Shown here: positions 1-12,826 of the stretch, piece by piece
Layout of the letters: every line of letters begins with the position of its first letter
Position numbering within the stretch: the stretch's first letter is position 1
Assembly (NCBI RefSeq): GCF_036323735.1
Contig: NC_086032.1
Span: 53,966,599-54,030,598 of the forward strand
Reading direction: 5' to 3'
Origin: Rattus norvegicus
Lineage: Eukaryota > Chordata > Mammalia > Rodentia > Muridae
DNA length: 64,000 nt
The notes under the pieces: model-generated
Database searches by the model: none
What the model saw: the letters and a program-made list of their open reading frames with translations, nothing else
What the model was told of the DNA's origin: nothing
Translations under genes and position numbers: made by a program

Positions 1-359
1 ACGGTCTTTACAGATATTATGTCAAATGAAAACTATAGGAAATGAAAATGTTGCAGCACTATTGAAGAAAATATCCAAAGATATTTAGGTCCTCTCCACA
101 TAACCATAAACATATTATACACACATAACAACATTTCTACATACATGTGTCTTTTAGAGTTTTCTGATTTTTTAAATTTACTGTCATATTCATGTGAAAT
201 ATGTCATTTCAATCATATTTATATACATATTATATGAGCACTCAAGAAATATTTTGAAATGTAGACATTCATTTATTAGCAAAGAAATATGAAAACAAAA
301 GTAAATGAGACATGTTCTGTCTAGAATGGCCTTTGTTTACATGTATATTAACTAAAAAC
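1..359. other. AT-rich sequence, nothing recognised
   Basis: No open frame of note, no SINE boxes and no similarity to other parts of the window were seen here. Confidence 0.5.
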
Positions 360-650
360 ATCTTTTCTCTATCTGTTGGTTGCCATTTTGTCCTATTGAC
401 AGTGTCTATTTCCTTACAGAAGATTTTTAAGTTTCAAGAGGTTCCATTTATCAATTAGTGATTTTAGAGTCTGACGACTGGTGTTCTGCTCAGGAAGTTT
501 TCCCCTGTTGCAATCTGTTGGAGGCTATTTTCCATTTCCTCTTCTATTATATTCAATTTATCTGATTTTATGTTGAGCTCCTTGATCCACTTGGACTTAA
601 GATTTGTACAGGGTGATAAATATGGATCAATTTGCATTCTTCTACATGCA
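360..650 (-). mobile_element. Old L1 ORF2 fragment
   Basis: The + strand text matches, with many substitutions, the antisense of L1 ORF2 as seen at about 24560-24845 in this window; shared stretches include ttggttgccattttgtcc and ccttgatccacttggactta. It corresponds to the C-terminal third of ORF2. No open frame remains. It is more diverged than the long L1 copies, so it is an older, Lx-like remnant. Its 3' end has no poly(A) of its own. Confidence 0.75.
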
Positions 651-975
651 GACCCAAGGGATGGATCCTAAGTTCGGTCAGTCATTCCTTCATTCTCCTC
701 TCCTTTTTTCTTTTAGACAAGAACAATTCTGAGTGAAAAATTTGAAGGTGATTTCGTGTCCCTGTCCCTTCACTGGGGGCCCTGGCTAACTACTAGAGGT
801 GGTCTCTCCAGGTTCCATCTTCCCACTCTAGGGCATTTCATCTAAGATCACACCCACTGAATTCTTGGAGCCTCTCACTTCCCAGGTCTCTTGGATTTTG
901 GTGGACAGTTTATGGGAACATTTGGAACGTAAATAAAAAATAATTAATTAAAAATAAAAAGAAAAAGAAATCAAA
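651..975. mobile_element. L1 3'-end remnant, internally inverted
   Basis: Bases 651-918 read as antisense of an old (Lx-type) L1 3' UTR; compare the sense copy at 42460-42700, which shares the order of 'aattgctcc.gtctaaa' then 'ggatccat.'. Bases 919-975 (gggaacatttggaacgtaaat followed by an A-rich tail) read as the sense + strand L1 3' terminus. An antisense piece joined to a sense poly(A) end is the layout expected of a 5'-inverted L1 insertion. No target-site duplication was identified. Confidence 0.5.
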
Positions 976-3900
976 TCTACTAGAACTCAGGAAACGAAGC
1001 CTATCGCTAAACTTTGGGACCATTTTTGTGAACCATGTAGTTGCAGATTATTTTCCAGGATATCTGCTAAGAAGAAAATAACAGAACATTGTCATATATA
1101 TTTTCTGGATATATATGCCTTTTAATATTGGGAGACAGTAAAATTCAAACCGGTCTTGTAAAACAGACATGGCAGATGCTTAGTGAAATCTAACACAGTG
1201 TGGAAGTAGAAGAGACATGGAAGGGATTACATTAGAATACTTACAATCACAGGCCTTTCAGAAGGTTCAGTGCTTTGGAGAAATATCTGTGAAGGTTGAG
1301 TGACAACATCAATTACCATTTTGTTATGATCTTGTGAATGTAAAATTATGATTCCTTGATTTCACCTTGATTTGCTTTTTTTAAATAAATATAATAGAAA
1401 ACAAAGACCAAGCAAGAGATAAGACATATTTTCAACACACTTGTTTTCATATTTCTATGCTTATTACTGAAATGTCTATATATGTTTGTAAGGCTGTAAA
1501 ATTGAAAAGATGGGAAAATAGGTAAGAAAAAAATTTAAAATAATGATAATAAGGGAATATAAATTTCTATAATTTTGAATATTCCCAATACCCAGAAACT
1601 CTAATCGACTTTTTTTCAAGTAAATCAAATCATTAACCAACAAAATAAACTAATGCCTAGTGTAGTGCTAAACACATCTAAATAATGCTTTTGAACACAA
1701 ATTATATTACTTAAAGTGCAAAGGAAAATTCTGGCTGAAAAAGAGTTAGACATGGTTTTTGTTGTCATGAACTTATAGCATATGTGGTTGCCTACATAAG
1801 CCCTTACAGAAGATCAAGTTAGCCAACAACCTGTTATAGATGTGAAAGATAATCTCTGAGCTTCATACCAGATGGAGAAGCGATTGGCAGTTGATAACTA
1901 GTGGATAGGAAGAATGAAGATCATAATTTATTTATTTTTTGATTACTTGTAGGTATCCTATTCTCTAATTAATGGCAACACATCCATGCACATATGGGCA
2001 GCATTAACTAAACTTTAGGAGGTTGTGTTGATGGGACATTAAAGTATTCAGAAATCAAAGTGGAAATTTTTGTAGATATGCTTACTTTTCATTACATGCT
2101 TGTGTGAAATTATCAAATGAAATTGAGAAAATATGAAAGTATGGAACGTCTGCAGTACTAATAACCCAACAGCGTAAGGTAAGCAAAGTAACTGTGCCAG
2201 GAATGTTGTTCCTATTAACCTGTGTAGGCAGGCAGTATGCAGGAAGTTGCTGATATAGGAAGTCAGAAGCAGTATGGTCTCCTAAACTAAGGAAACACAA
2301 ATATCATTTTCAGGCTGTCAAGATCCAGGAAATTCTTGACAAGGGAGCCCAAGGGATGGTACAATTAAGAGAAGAGAATTTGTCATTCTTTTGATGATGC
2401 ACCAATTTACTTTTGTAATTGCAATCCTGAAATTTCAGGAGAATGTGTGTGCAGAAAGAATAATCCACCCAAATCTCTCTTTCTGTTCACTAAATTCAAA
2501 ACCTCCTGTGCTACACATGATTTATCCCCATTCCCCCAGAAAGACTGTTGCCCCTCATTATTCTCATTAAAGGGCAATATACTCCTGTTGGAAATTAATT
2601 TATTTACTTTATTTTTATTTCTCATTTGCCTAGATTAGTCTTGATATAACAATCTCAAAATATAAAGCACTTTTGATAGATATAAAATGATATCAAATAT
2701 TCCGTGTACATGCTGTTACTCTGGTTATTAAAATACAATCTATGGGTATAAAATATTTCAGTTGGACAAAGATTTTTCTTTTCCTTGAGAATAATGATTT
2801 TTCTATACCTAGGAAGAGAAGGCTCTCATTTCATGTGAAAATGTTATGAGCTATAATTTACAGCTTACAGTTTCTTTACATAAAATATAATGTTCAAAAT
2901 TTTATAAAATATTTAAGTTTGTGTATTCCCCAAAATTATATGATTATGACTTTAAAGTCAAGTTATTCTTTTATAAGGTTAGTATTGTAGTTGCTAAATA
3001 ATCCAGACATTTATAGTTTTATTCTGTACTATACAAGTAAAAATATGAATATGTTGATAGCCCATTCTGAAGACACTCAGAGAATAGCTAGACTGAAGAT
3101 GAACATAATTCCAGAAGTTATTCAAAGCAAGGCAGGTTAACGAAGTGAAGAAAACAAAATAATTCAGTTGCAGAAAGCAAGGCGTACAAACTGAGTCAGC
3201 TTGTAAAAATGCAAACCATATAAAGCATTAGGGGAAAATAACCTGGCCCATTCAAAGGCCAGGTGAAGCATGTGTTAGTGCAAAATAGACCCAGGGGTGA
3301 TGACACAAGGCAAATTATATATGAGTTTGCAATGCAGGTCTGCAAATAAAATGATCAGCCTCTTTTGTAATGTGTAGAATTTAAAAGCAGTTTAGGAACT
3401 GTGGTTTGATCATGCTCTCTCCACACACAGAATAAAACTGTTTAAAGCATCCACTATCACTATCATAGTATGTTAAAACTCATTGTTTTATATTCTAATC
3501 AATTCTTAGTTTCTATTAGCAATATTAATAAACATTTAAGAGACAATATAAAATGTCTGAGAAGTTGAATTAGTACATTAAAAATTAGCTTTTGGCTATA
3601 AGAAATTTAAGTGCCACTAAAAAATGATCATTTTGCAAAGAGAATGAAAAGGTCAGATCATAAATAAGAAAACAAAAACAAAAACCAAGTAATTTTATAT
3701 TAAAAATTAAATATTTTCCTGAAGAAATGTAGAATACTTCAGAATAACCTATACTTCTGATTTTCTTCATATGTGCATTTAAATTCATGTCTATATATTT
3801 ATGTATTTTATCATATGTTTCTGGATGTGTGCTTGTGTATGTGTGTGCATATACATACACCCATGTGCACATGCATACCATAGTACACCTATGGGGGTAA

Positions 3901-4497
3901 GAACACGAGTTGTAAGAATGAGTTATTTTCTTCCACCAAGTGTGTTTATGATAATAACCTGATGTCAAGAGTTACAGTGGTAAGTAACTTTTGCTGCTGA
4001 TTCACCTCATTGGCCCAAGATATTTTTGATATTCTTTTTTTTTTTTTTTTCAGATGAGGCCAGTACAATGTGAGGGTGAGAGCTCTGGTTTAACATCTGA
4101 AATCCTGCTTCAGATTTAGTCGCCCCAGATTAAACCAGCTCTACCTAATTAGTCTCAAGTCAACTAAGCAAGTACAATCAAGGGGAGTATGTTCCTAGTT
4201 AGACGAACATCCCAGCATATTAGGGTATGTAAGTCCCACCCCTAGCTGAGGAGCTATAGGTAATTGATACCTACTGGGGAGATTTTGTTTTCCTTAAGTT
4301 TGCAGATTCTTGTCAGTTGATCATACTTCAGTCGATGTCCACATGCCCAAGTGTATAAAGGTATTACAAATTTCACTAAATGTGCTAAAAATTATGAGAG
4401 TCCAGTATTTATAGGGACATGGAGGGTTTGGTAGAGTGTGTACAACATAAAAGCATGTCAGGAAGTCTGGTAACGTGCAACAGGTCAGGACATGTAG
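976..4497. other. AT-rich intergenic DNA
   Basis: No gene was recognised. It contains a degenerate TG/CA-rich patch at about 3815-3880 and a run of about 19 T at 4033-4051. Short open frames here have no recognisable domain or codon signal. Confidence 0.5.
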
Positions 4498-4810
4498 GCT
4501 CAGCGGGCACACACCTGAGGCTTAGTTGACTCTCAGCTTGCTAACAAACCCCTTACTTGGAACACAGGCCATGCTTCTCACACAGAAGAGAAATGATGTA
4601 TAGTCATGTAGGTTAAAAAAAGAATTCTGCATGTTAATGAGCTACCTGGAGGCCTGAAGGTTTTAGCCAATAAGCTTCCCATTTTGGAAATCCCACCTGC
4701 AAATAGTATTTAATATCAGGTACACCCTGAGAAGCAGGGTATAGTTTTAAGCATCCATTTTGTGTCATGACAATAAACAGTTTGGAACCACAGATTGTCT
4801 CTGTTTACCA
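4498..4810 (+). mobile_element. Possible LTR remnant
   Basis: A promoter-like and polyadenylation-like order is visible on the + strand: CCAAT at 4667-4671, a TATA-like tatttaatat at 4707-4716 and AATAAA at 4772-4777. The 65-base distance from TATA to poly(A) signal would suit a short R region. Boundaries are guesses; no clear TG...CA ends or flanking duplications were found. It could be chance in AT-rich DNA. Confidence 0.3.
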
Positions 4811-7063
4811 AGAACTGCTGTGGAAAGCCATGGAGGCCTTCTACAGAGACCCAGCTTAATCTCCCTTAGAAGGCCTCTCTGTGCTCCCTGCCACAATTGC
4901 CACCATGCCAACCGCTGTCCATCTAAAGACTAACATACCCACTGGAACAATCTGGACCTCCACTTTACCCCAGCCCTTGGCTAGATGCTGTTCCCAGTCG
5001 CCAGGATCCCAGACTCCATTCTCAGCTCTTCTGTATTTCCCAGCATAGCTTGGAAATCTAAGAGCATGAGAACCCCACGGCCCTGAGCTCGATGAAAGAT
5101 GAGGAACCCCCTTTACCAACTCTGGCTTTTCTACATCTCTGACTGTGGTTTTCCACCACCAGAACAGAGCCTAGGTGCTTCTGTCTGGCCTAGCACCAGC
5201 CCTGGCAGCAGGAGCATGGGATAAGCACAGTCAAACTCCCCTTTTTCCAGCTCCCCAGTGACAGAGCTGACAAGGCCCTACAATACAATAGGAGAGATGT
5301 TGAATATGATTAAATTGTAATTTATGAAACTATACAAATTTCAAGAAAATATTTTAAACTTTCAAGATGCTCTCTGTGTACTCCTGCAGATCCTTGTAAT
5401 CAAGATGAAAGTTTTCAGTTAGTCTGAGGAACCCCAAATTAGTGCTTCCCCATATCAATTCTGTATCTAACATGGTGGAATTCATTCCTAGCAGTAAGGC
5501 TTTGTCCTCCAATGGGACTCTGAGTAACATCATTTTTGGAGCAATTGTAATAGACAGATCCCAGTCTCCATGAAGTGATATGTGAAGACCCTGTGTGTAA
5601 ACTGAAGAGATGTCCTATTAGATAATCCAGCAGGATCAGAACAATAGGGATTATAGTACACGTGACTAGGGTAGTCAAATGAGTGGCCTTCTTTGACCTC
5701 AGTAGATAGAAGGTCAGAACCTTATTCTGAGGTCCGTGGTAAAGAGGTCCTAGGAAAGAGAGTTAATCAAGGTAAAATCCAGGGTTCTCTATGGACAGCA
5801 CACTTCAAATACTCCATATAATATCCAGCATTGCCATTGCTCTCATAGCTGCTCTCATAGGCAGTGTGACACACAAACCACAGTTATGCATATACACTCC
5901 ATTATCATTCTCTCTCTTTTCTAAGGAAGGTGAGCCTATCCACTGAAGGATATCAGAGCAGCAGTTGGAGTATCAGAAAATTATCAGAAGAGGTGTCCAG
6001 CATTTGTAAGCAGTCTAGGTAAGTTTGAGTTACCATGGTGAGACCTAAAGGAGAGAAAAAGAGCAATACCCTCCATAACACAGACTTTCCTAATACCTGC
6101 CAAACTCCCTAAATTTTTCCAGGAGTGAGTACTGTGACTGCCTGTCCTTTATGCTTCATGATTTGTTTGTGATTTATTTGCGAGATGAAGACTTTGAAGT
6201 CAGGTTGGCTGAGGAATGATGTCAGGATGGGGAACAGAGAGAGGAGTCACAGGATTAGCTGTATGTCAGACATGTATGTCTGGGGACTATGAGTCCACGG
6301 CACAGAATATACAAACTATAATATCTCAGTATGTTCTGTGGCCAATAATCAGGGGCATTAGGTGTCATGCTTACTTGTCCATTTGGCAGGAATGTGGATG
6401 TCTTTGGATTTGCATGGTATTTACTTCTTTTCCTCTTACACCAATTATAAATATGATTTTATGCCTCTACATAGTTTTCATTTTTGAGTCTTAAATTGAG
6501 GGTTGAATTTCTAGTCATACCCAGAATGTGCTTATGAAGATGAGAATTTTTGGTTTTTTGTTGAGATTTCTGGATAAGAATTTTGTTCAGTTTCTTCACT
6601 TCACTCTTTACCAGAATGTCAGTCTGAAAGTTTGTATGTACTGAGATCAGTTGTAGAAAAACCAGGAATTTTCTATGTGAAATGACAAAACATTAAAGAG
6701 AACTTAGTAACTACATAATCTATTAATTTTTTTCAGGATTGAGTGAACTTAAAAAATTCAAACTTGAAGAAAGTATAACATCAGAGAATCATTTCATGAT
6801 ACTTTATGTAATATGAAACAAAAATATCAATGAGAATAACATATGAAAATGTAAAAAGAGAAAAAGGATCAGACAACACTGAGAGTCAACTAAGGACAAG
6901 TCTAGTTGCAGAAACATTTCACTCTGGAGTTATAACTTCATATTCCCAGAAACAAGATTACACAAATGACATAATCTCTGGGAACAGGAGTTTGAAATAA
7001 CATGAAGACTTAATATTTCCAGAGCAGTGTTTATGCTACTGTTTGTGGATTGGTTTAAGATTT
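4811..7063. other. Intergenic DNA, no gene recognised
   Basis: Mixed-composition sequence. The part up to about 5300 is somewhat more GC-rich than the surroundings and could be internal sequence of an old retroviral element downstream of the possible LTR, but I recognise no motif of gag, pol or env. The small open frame at 6216-6494 shows no known domain. Confidence 0.4.
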
Positions 7064-7077
7064 CAGAACATTTATTG
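7064..7077. repeat. 5' target-site duplication of the ID SINE at 7078
   Basis: cagaacatttattg, identical to 7186-7199. Confidence 0.95.
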
Positions 7078-7185
7078 GGTTGGGGATTTAGCTCAGTGGT
7101 AGAGCGCTTGCCTAGGAAGGGCAAGGCCCTGGGTTCGGTCCCCAGCTCCGGAAAAAAAAGGAAAAAAAAAACAAAAAACAAAAAA
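7078..7185 (+). mobile_element. ID SINE (BC1/tRNA-Ala-derived), + strand
   Basis: The body has the ID layout: a pol III A box around tagctcagtggtagagcg, then a B box in gggttcggtcccc, then ccagctccg and an A-rich tail with C interruptions. A perfect 14-bp target-site duplication, cagaacatttattg, lies at 7064-7077 and 7186-7199. Perfect flanks and a near-consensus body point to a fairly recent insertion made by L1 machinery. It is a SINE and not a tRNA gene. Confidence 0.95.
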
Positions 7186-7199
7186 CAGAACATTTATTG
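7186..7199. repeat. 3' target-site duplication of the ID SINE at 7078
   Basis: Identical to 7064-7077, immediately after the A-rich tail. Confidence 0.95.
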
Positions 7200-7357
7200 A
7201 TGAGAGTTATCTCACATTCAGTAAAAGACTAGCATCTCTAGAAAGGAACATGGCATTGTCTCCCTCACATAGGATGACTGGCACCATTTTAGCCTATTAT
7301 AATTTTAGCCTATCATTAGTTTTAGCCTACGGAACCTTTCATTTAAAAAAAAATGAG

Positions 7358-7489
7358 GGGGCTGGGGATTTAGCTCAGTGGTAGAGCGCTTACCTAGGAA
7401 GCGCAAGGCCCTGGGTTCAGTCCCCAGCTCCGAAAAAAAAAAAATAAAAAAATAAAAAGAACCAAAAAAAAAGTAAATAAATAAAAAAT
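7358..7489 (+). mobile_element. ID SINE, + strand, long A-rich tail
   Basis: A second ID copy 280 bases downstream of the first and in the same orientation. The A box is intact; the B box reads gggttcagtcccc, one base from the first copy. The tail is over 50 bases of A broken by T, G and C. The flanks share aaaaaaatgag at 7347-7357 and 7490-7500, a likely duplication, though its A-run makes the edge uncertain. Confidence 0.93.
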
Positions 7490-7500
7490 AAAAAAATGAG

Positions 7501-8450
7501 ACCAAAGTTTAAATCCATGAATTTATTCTAATAGCTAATTTATAAATATTTTAATATTTGCTTTACAAAAAAAATCACAATATTTGGAACCATTATGTTA
7601 GAACTACTACGTGTGTACATTACTTATTTAATCTGAGAGTAAAAAGCCAAATAAAAGAAATGTATCTTTAAAATTTACTGTGTAATTATTTTTCGGTTAA
7701 TGATAAAAATAGTTTCACTTAACTATATTTTTATTCTCAACAGCTTTAGAAATATTTTGAAGTTTTGTTCTTATTGGTTCTTACCTTTTGTTATTCTAAA
7801 GGAATATTAAATAAATATTTGTATATTAATAAATACATGTAAATTCTTATATATAGTCATAAAAGATAATTGACTTGAGGCCACTTTGATTATGGTATTT
7901 AGAAACCATAAAACTACATACATAACTTTCTATTGGTCCTTTTGTATCTGTGAAATCAGATACTGTAATCTTATAAGAATATTATCTGCATTTATTACAA
8001 GGAAACATTTAGAACACAGCTCTTACTCATTGGTAAGAGTTAAGTTGGCAAAAGAAATTTGCATATGTTCTTAACATTAACAAATTAACATTTTTCACAT
8101 TTTTAACTCCCTATCTTCAAAAGCTTTATTCTGTTGGAAATAAAAATTGAATTTATTCAGTTCATATTTTTTATTAGAGAAATAAATGGATATTGATTAA
8201 GTATTTTATTTTTGCATCAAATTACCTTTTTCAATTAACACATGCTATTGTTTATTTAAACAAAGTCAAAATGATTAAGAATTATTTATTCTGAATATCA
8301 CAATGAAATTAAATAATTAAATTTTGGACTGTGTAAATCACATGGTATCAAAGCTGGCATATGCCTGAATTCAAACACCAAGCAAGAATATTTATATTTC
8401 ATTCATTTATTAAATGAGTACTTTACCTAATTAAGAATATATATGGATGA
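7501..8450. other. AT-rich DNA, nothing recognised
   Basis: No repeats, SINE boxes or credible coding frame seen. Confidence 0.5.
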
Positions 8451-8560
8451 GCTGGCTTTCGTAGTCCATCTCAGCATTCAGGAGACAGAGAGAGTTAGAT
8501 CTCTGTAAGTTTGAGGCCAGTATGGTCTACAGAGATCCGGAAGCCAAACAGACAAAGCAC
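8451..8560 (+). mobile_element. B1 SINE, + strand, diverged
   Basis: The order 'ctcagcattcaggagacagag', 'gatctctgtaagtttgaggc' and 'cagtatggtctacagag' matches the B1 consensus order of pol III and 7SL-derived blocks. Many substitutions mark it as old. An A-rich stretch follows to about 8590. Confidence 0.8.
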
Positions 8561-9043
8561 AACTCAAAAATCAAAAGTAAATAATAAACATTTAACATGA
8601 AATGTATAGTTTCTCCTGCAGGCACTGTCATTATCAAAAATGCAAAGGTAATTATATATTCTAAGGATGCTGTCCTGTAATGTCTGTGAGATATATTTGA
8701 TCAACTATCTCAAAATCAAAGTCAAAATCTAAAGAGATTTGATCAAAGATTTTTTGTACCACTGGGGATTTTCTACTATGAACAATGATAAAATATGCCC
8801 ATATTTTATGTTTTAAATTTCAACCAAATATACATTGTAATTTCATTACATTTGAATATTTTAATATTAAAAACATACAATTAAATTAATATGCCACCAG
8901 AAATTAAAGAATATGAGGAGCAGCACGTAGAATTACATCCTGGGCTGCACTCTGAAAAACCATTTTTTCCAAATTAGTAGCCACACATACCAACTTTTCC
9001 TATGATATTAGTGGCTAGACACCCTTGTGTTAAATGTTTGGAT
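8561..9043. other. AT-rich DNA, nothing recognised
   Basis: No gene or repeat recognised. Confidence 0.5.
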
Positions 9044-9057
9044 GAAGGAAGTTTTCT

Positions 9058-9156
9058 TCTTTTTTTTTTTTTTTTGGTTCTTTTTTTCAGAGCTGGGGAC
9101 CAGGGCCTTGCGCTTCCTAGGCAAGCGCTCTACCACTGAGCTAAATCCCCAACCCC
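9058..9156 (-). mobile_element. ID SINE, - strand
   Basis: The + strand shows a T-run then the complement of the ID body (gagctggggaccagggcctt, ctctaccactgagctaaatc). It lacks a few bases of the B-box region (ggggaccagggcc where other copies have ggggaccgaacccagggcc), so the pol III B box is broken. Flanks gaaggaagttttct (9044-9057) and gaaagtagttttct (9157-9170) agree at 12 of 14 bases, an aged duplication. Confidence 0.92.
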
Positions 9157-9336
9157 GAAAGTAGTTTTCTAACCCACACAGAGTCAGAGAGAGTTGACTT
9201 TATCTCTGAGATTTATTTTGATGTAAGATTCTGTTCCTGAGGTCTTTGTGCATTTTACTCCCTATTTTTTTTAGAAACGGTGTTTATTATATCCTGTATG
9301 TGCATGTTTATGAACTTTCATGAGTTAATTTGTATA

Positions 9337-9363
9337 ATATATATATATATATATATATATATT
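9337..9363. repeat. (TA)n microsatellite
   Basis: Uninterrupted alternating AT for about 27 bases. Confidence 0.9.
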
Positions 9364-10329
9364 ATACTCTGGAAACAAGAAAAGGGTATCATATCTCTTG
9401 TTGCTGGAGTTATAGTCAGTCATGACAGTATATGGATGCTGAGATGCCAACTATGTCCTTGGAAAGACCAAGACATGCTCTTGATCATGCTTGTTGAAAA
9501 AAAAAATGTGGGGCAAATTTTATCCATGTATAAATTCAGATACTAGAGTACAATTAGCTTTCTTTGTCTCATCTAAAACTGTCACAAGGAATGAAAACTC
9601 AAAATGTATTCCACAAATACTTGTCTCAGAAATTATGCATGGAAGATTTGTGTTTCAAGAATCACAGTACCTATTTGAGAGCCTATTTGGTTGGTTGAAA
9701 ATTTATATCATTTGAATTTCTTCAAATACGGTCTCACGTTTTTATAGTAAGGTCATTTGGTAGGTGAATAACATTCATTTTAAAACTCTCATTAACTCTT
9801 CCTCTGTTACTTATTAAATTAATGTTGCTCCAATAAAAAATAAACTTCCATGACAATATGTTTATTCATGAATTAGTTTTAATTCTCAGATCCCTTCTAT
9901 TTTGCCACATTGTGCTGAACTAAAATGGCCAAGTATAACTTAGATCTAAGTACAGATGAAAATAGATGAGTAATAACCCTGATGCCTTGTTCATTTTTCT
10001 CTCAATTTTACATGCCATAAAAAGACAGTTTATTGATGACAGTGCTCATCAGTTTTACAGGAAACATCAAAAGAATATTGTACTTCATCTCCCTTTGCTG
10101 TGTCCTTACAAGAAACAGCACTGCCCTTTGAATAACATTTACTGCTACATAAGTATGCAGTAAGATATATAGTGGTATATAGTGGAGTATAAGAATTCCA
10201 CTTAGGCAACTTCTGAAAAGGATAGCTAAGTGCCATTTCTTGTTTTGAGTAGCTCAAAATACCCTTTTAAATGGTTTCATTTTTAGTCATTCTTTGAGTA
10301 CTTCATAAAATGTACCTAGATCATAACCA
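9364..10329. other. Intergenic DNA, no gene recognised
   Basis: Several short overlapping open frames exist (for example 9280-9546 and 10030-10257) without domain, signal peptide or codon bias that would support a gene. Confidence 0.45.
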
Positions 10330-11060
10330 TCCTCTTCTAGATTCAAACTTTCTCTAAGTCCCATGCACTTCTCTCCTTCATTCTCATTTCACAAGACTAT
10401 CATCATACAACATCTGTGCTGCCCATTTACTCTTGGATATGTGACTTTTCACTCAAACATGCCTACTAGGGATCATATTCCTAAAGACTCAATTCTCCCT
10501 TCCACAGGCTATCAAAGGCTAATAATTCCTTAGTTAGGAGTGGGATTTTGTGCATCCTTTTGTCCTCCATGACTAGATTGTTCTAGCATGAGCTTGTACA
10601 TGGTTTGTGAATGGTGTCATAACCACTGCTGAGCTTATGTCTAACTCACCCACTCTTTCTAGAAAATTATTTCCTTGCAATCATACTATTTTTGACTCCT
10701 GAAATCTGTCCCTTCCTTTTCTGCAACAATCCTTAAGACTTGGCAAGATGTGATGTGATTTGGTTTCTCCATTTAGGGCAGAGCTTTCTGTAGTCTATTA
10801 TCTTTGAAAGTTGATTACTTGTGGGTATCTGTGTTAGTCTACAGTAGTAAAAATTTGTTTCTCTTAAGTGCTGTGTGAGGTACTAAGCTGTGGATATAAA
10901 AGTGTACCATTAATATTATGAGTAGGTGTTTGTTTTCTCTTAGGACCTATGCACTATCTTGTTCCAGAGTTTTGCCCTTGACAATAGTGCCAGGTATGTC
11001 CTTCAAATCATTGAAATGGGCTTAAACCAACCAGAAAGTGTTTGGTTGTTAAAAATATCT
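10330..11060. repeat. Old rodent interspersed repeat, family not resolved
   Basis: The block order (atcatattcctaaagactca, 'ctatcaaaggctaataattc', 'tagttaggagtgggattt', 'agcatgagcttgtacatgg', 'aaccaaccagaaagtgtttgg') matches a dispersed rodent repeat I remember from many loci but cannot name safely. A related block in opposite orientation appears to lie at 57160-57425. No ORF. Orientation of the parent element is unknown. Confidence 0.5.
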
Positions 11061-12826
11061 TTTATGTCAGAAGTTGAATATCTTGTATTGCTTTAGTAAA
11101 CATTTAGGTACTTTTGATCACTTTTACACATGTGCATATAATTGTCATGTTACATATTGAGCCCACTATAAAATGAATAAAATGTTATTTACTTTTGTAA
11201 TTGAAAATATCTCAGCCCCTTCCCCTGTGCTGATCACAAAAGTCTAAATATTGTATTGTTATTCTAAAATTAGGACGAAAGCCATTTCGTCTGTCCTTTG
11301 CTTGATCCTTTTATCTTACTCCAAAGAATTATATTCCATGTTTCATTTAGACTATTTCCTGTTATTTGTCCATCTAGACAATAAAAGGCAGAGTTAGATC
11401 TTCCATTTTTTCTAATGTGTTCCATTGTACCTCTAGGTAGCAAACCTCATTACATAGATCAAAACCAGATAAACTTCTTTATACTAACCATGGAATTTTC
11501 AACTGTAGTTTCTTGAATATAAAAACTAAGATTTAGGTTTGAGATTCCAAATTACTTCTTTAAGCAAAATTATCCTATTTATCAGTATCTCAATGCTGTA
11601 TATGCTTGTTGAATTTTTCCTGTCATGAGAACTGGCTTGATTTAGCTCCATAATAATGAAATTTGCTAAACTAGACCAACCGGTTTTGTGTTGTTTGTTG
11701 TGAACAATGATTTTTGTTCCAGGCTAGTTGGATTAGACCTCTGTGTCCTCAGTGTCCAGCTGAGTAAATTTAGGCAAGTTCCTCTACTGTCTGTACTCTC
11801 TAATGCAACTGCTTAAGCTTGGAAAATACACAGTAGGCTGGAAATACTATTTCTTATAAACTGTCCCATATGAGGGACACGACAGAGTTCTCAAAAAATT
11901 TTTCTCTCTGAGACTCTCTTAAATCATTATTTTTTAATTGAAAATACAGTCTCATACAATATATTCTGAGCACAGTTTCCTCTCCCTCATCTTCCCCCCA
12001 AAATCCTTCCCATTTATCCCTTTAAACCCTATGCCTTCTTTCTATATTTTTCAATAACATAACCAGGCAAACTAAAAAGTATAAAATGAAATGAGCAAAG
12101 AAAAAGACAGAAACCAACCAACCAACCAACCAATCAGCAACATCAACAATGGAAGAAGAAACAAAGGAAGGACAAAGAATTTATAGATACAGGCCCAGAA
12201 AAGTAAAAGCCATAAAACACAGAACAAGAATTTTTAATACATCAGCATATTTTTATGTTATTTACCAAAGTACTGAATTCTCTAAGGAGTTTTGTTCATC
12301 AGGTACAATTAGAGTGAAATGGATAGATTCAGAAATAATCAACTTGAATCTTGAAATCCCTTACTTTCTATAATGTAAATTCCATTAGTTTTACGTCAAA
12401 GCAACACTAACTTCAGTATTTACTAAGATAACCCAGTTAACTAGACTAACTAAATAACAGCAGTACCACCAGATCAAATCAACATATAAAATCTCCGATC
12501 CTACGGAACTGTCATAGGAGTGAACTTTTTCCAGTAGAACACAGCTTATATTTATTGTAGGCCAGCATCTGTAACACCTACCCACTTCAAAAGCAGCAGA
12601 ATCATGTTCACAATGAACAGAATATTTTTGAATTGTTTCTAGTATATAAGCCAACACTTCTTTATGCTACTGGTTTATGATTTCATAAATCTTGTTACTT
12701 GAGAGGCAATAGGAGTGTTTACTAAAACAAGTGTTCTTTTATCCTTATGCTTAGGGTGAAATATGATGGATTTCTGAAGGAAAATGTTTACTTTGATCTC
12801 GTAGTTATGTTAGCTCATGAATTTTT
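11061..12826. other. AT-rich DNA upstream of the intact L1
   Basis: No gene recognised. It includes a short (ACCA)n tract at 12112-12134. The last bases, tttttgaaag, form the L1 endonuclease target (see the L1 entry). Confidence 0.5.
12112..12134 (+). repeat. (ACCA)n short tandem repeat
   Basis: About five units of acca/aacc. Confidence 0.8.

Noticed and set aside
3585..3968. 127-codon gene on the - strand
   Set aside because: The frame crosses TG/CA-rich DNA, has a composition typical of simple repeats and shows no domain.
4030..4060. 3' splice site (T-run followed by CAG and an ATG)
   Set aside because: Only the polypyrimidine-AG pattern is present. There is no open exon downstream, and long T-runs are common in retroposon-rich DNA.
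6216..6494. Small membrane protein gene
   Set aside because: 92 codons with a hydrophobic end but no family likeness, no codon bias and no transcript signals.
7078..7150. tRNA gene
   Set aside because: The A and B boxes come from an ID SINE derived from BC1/tRNA-Ala; it has an A-rich tail and a target-site duplication, and no tRNA cloverleaf is claimed.
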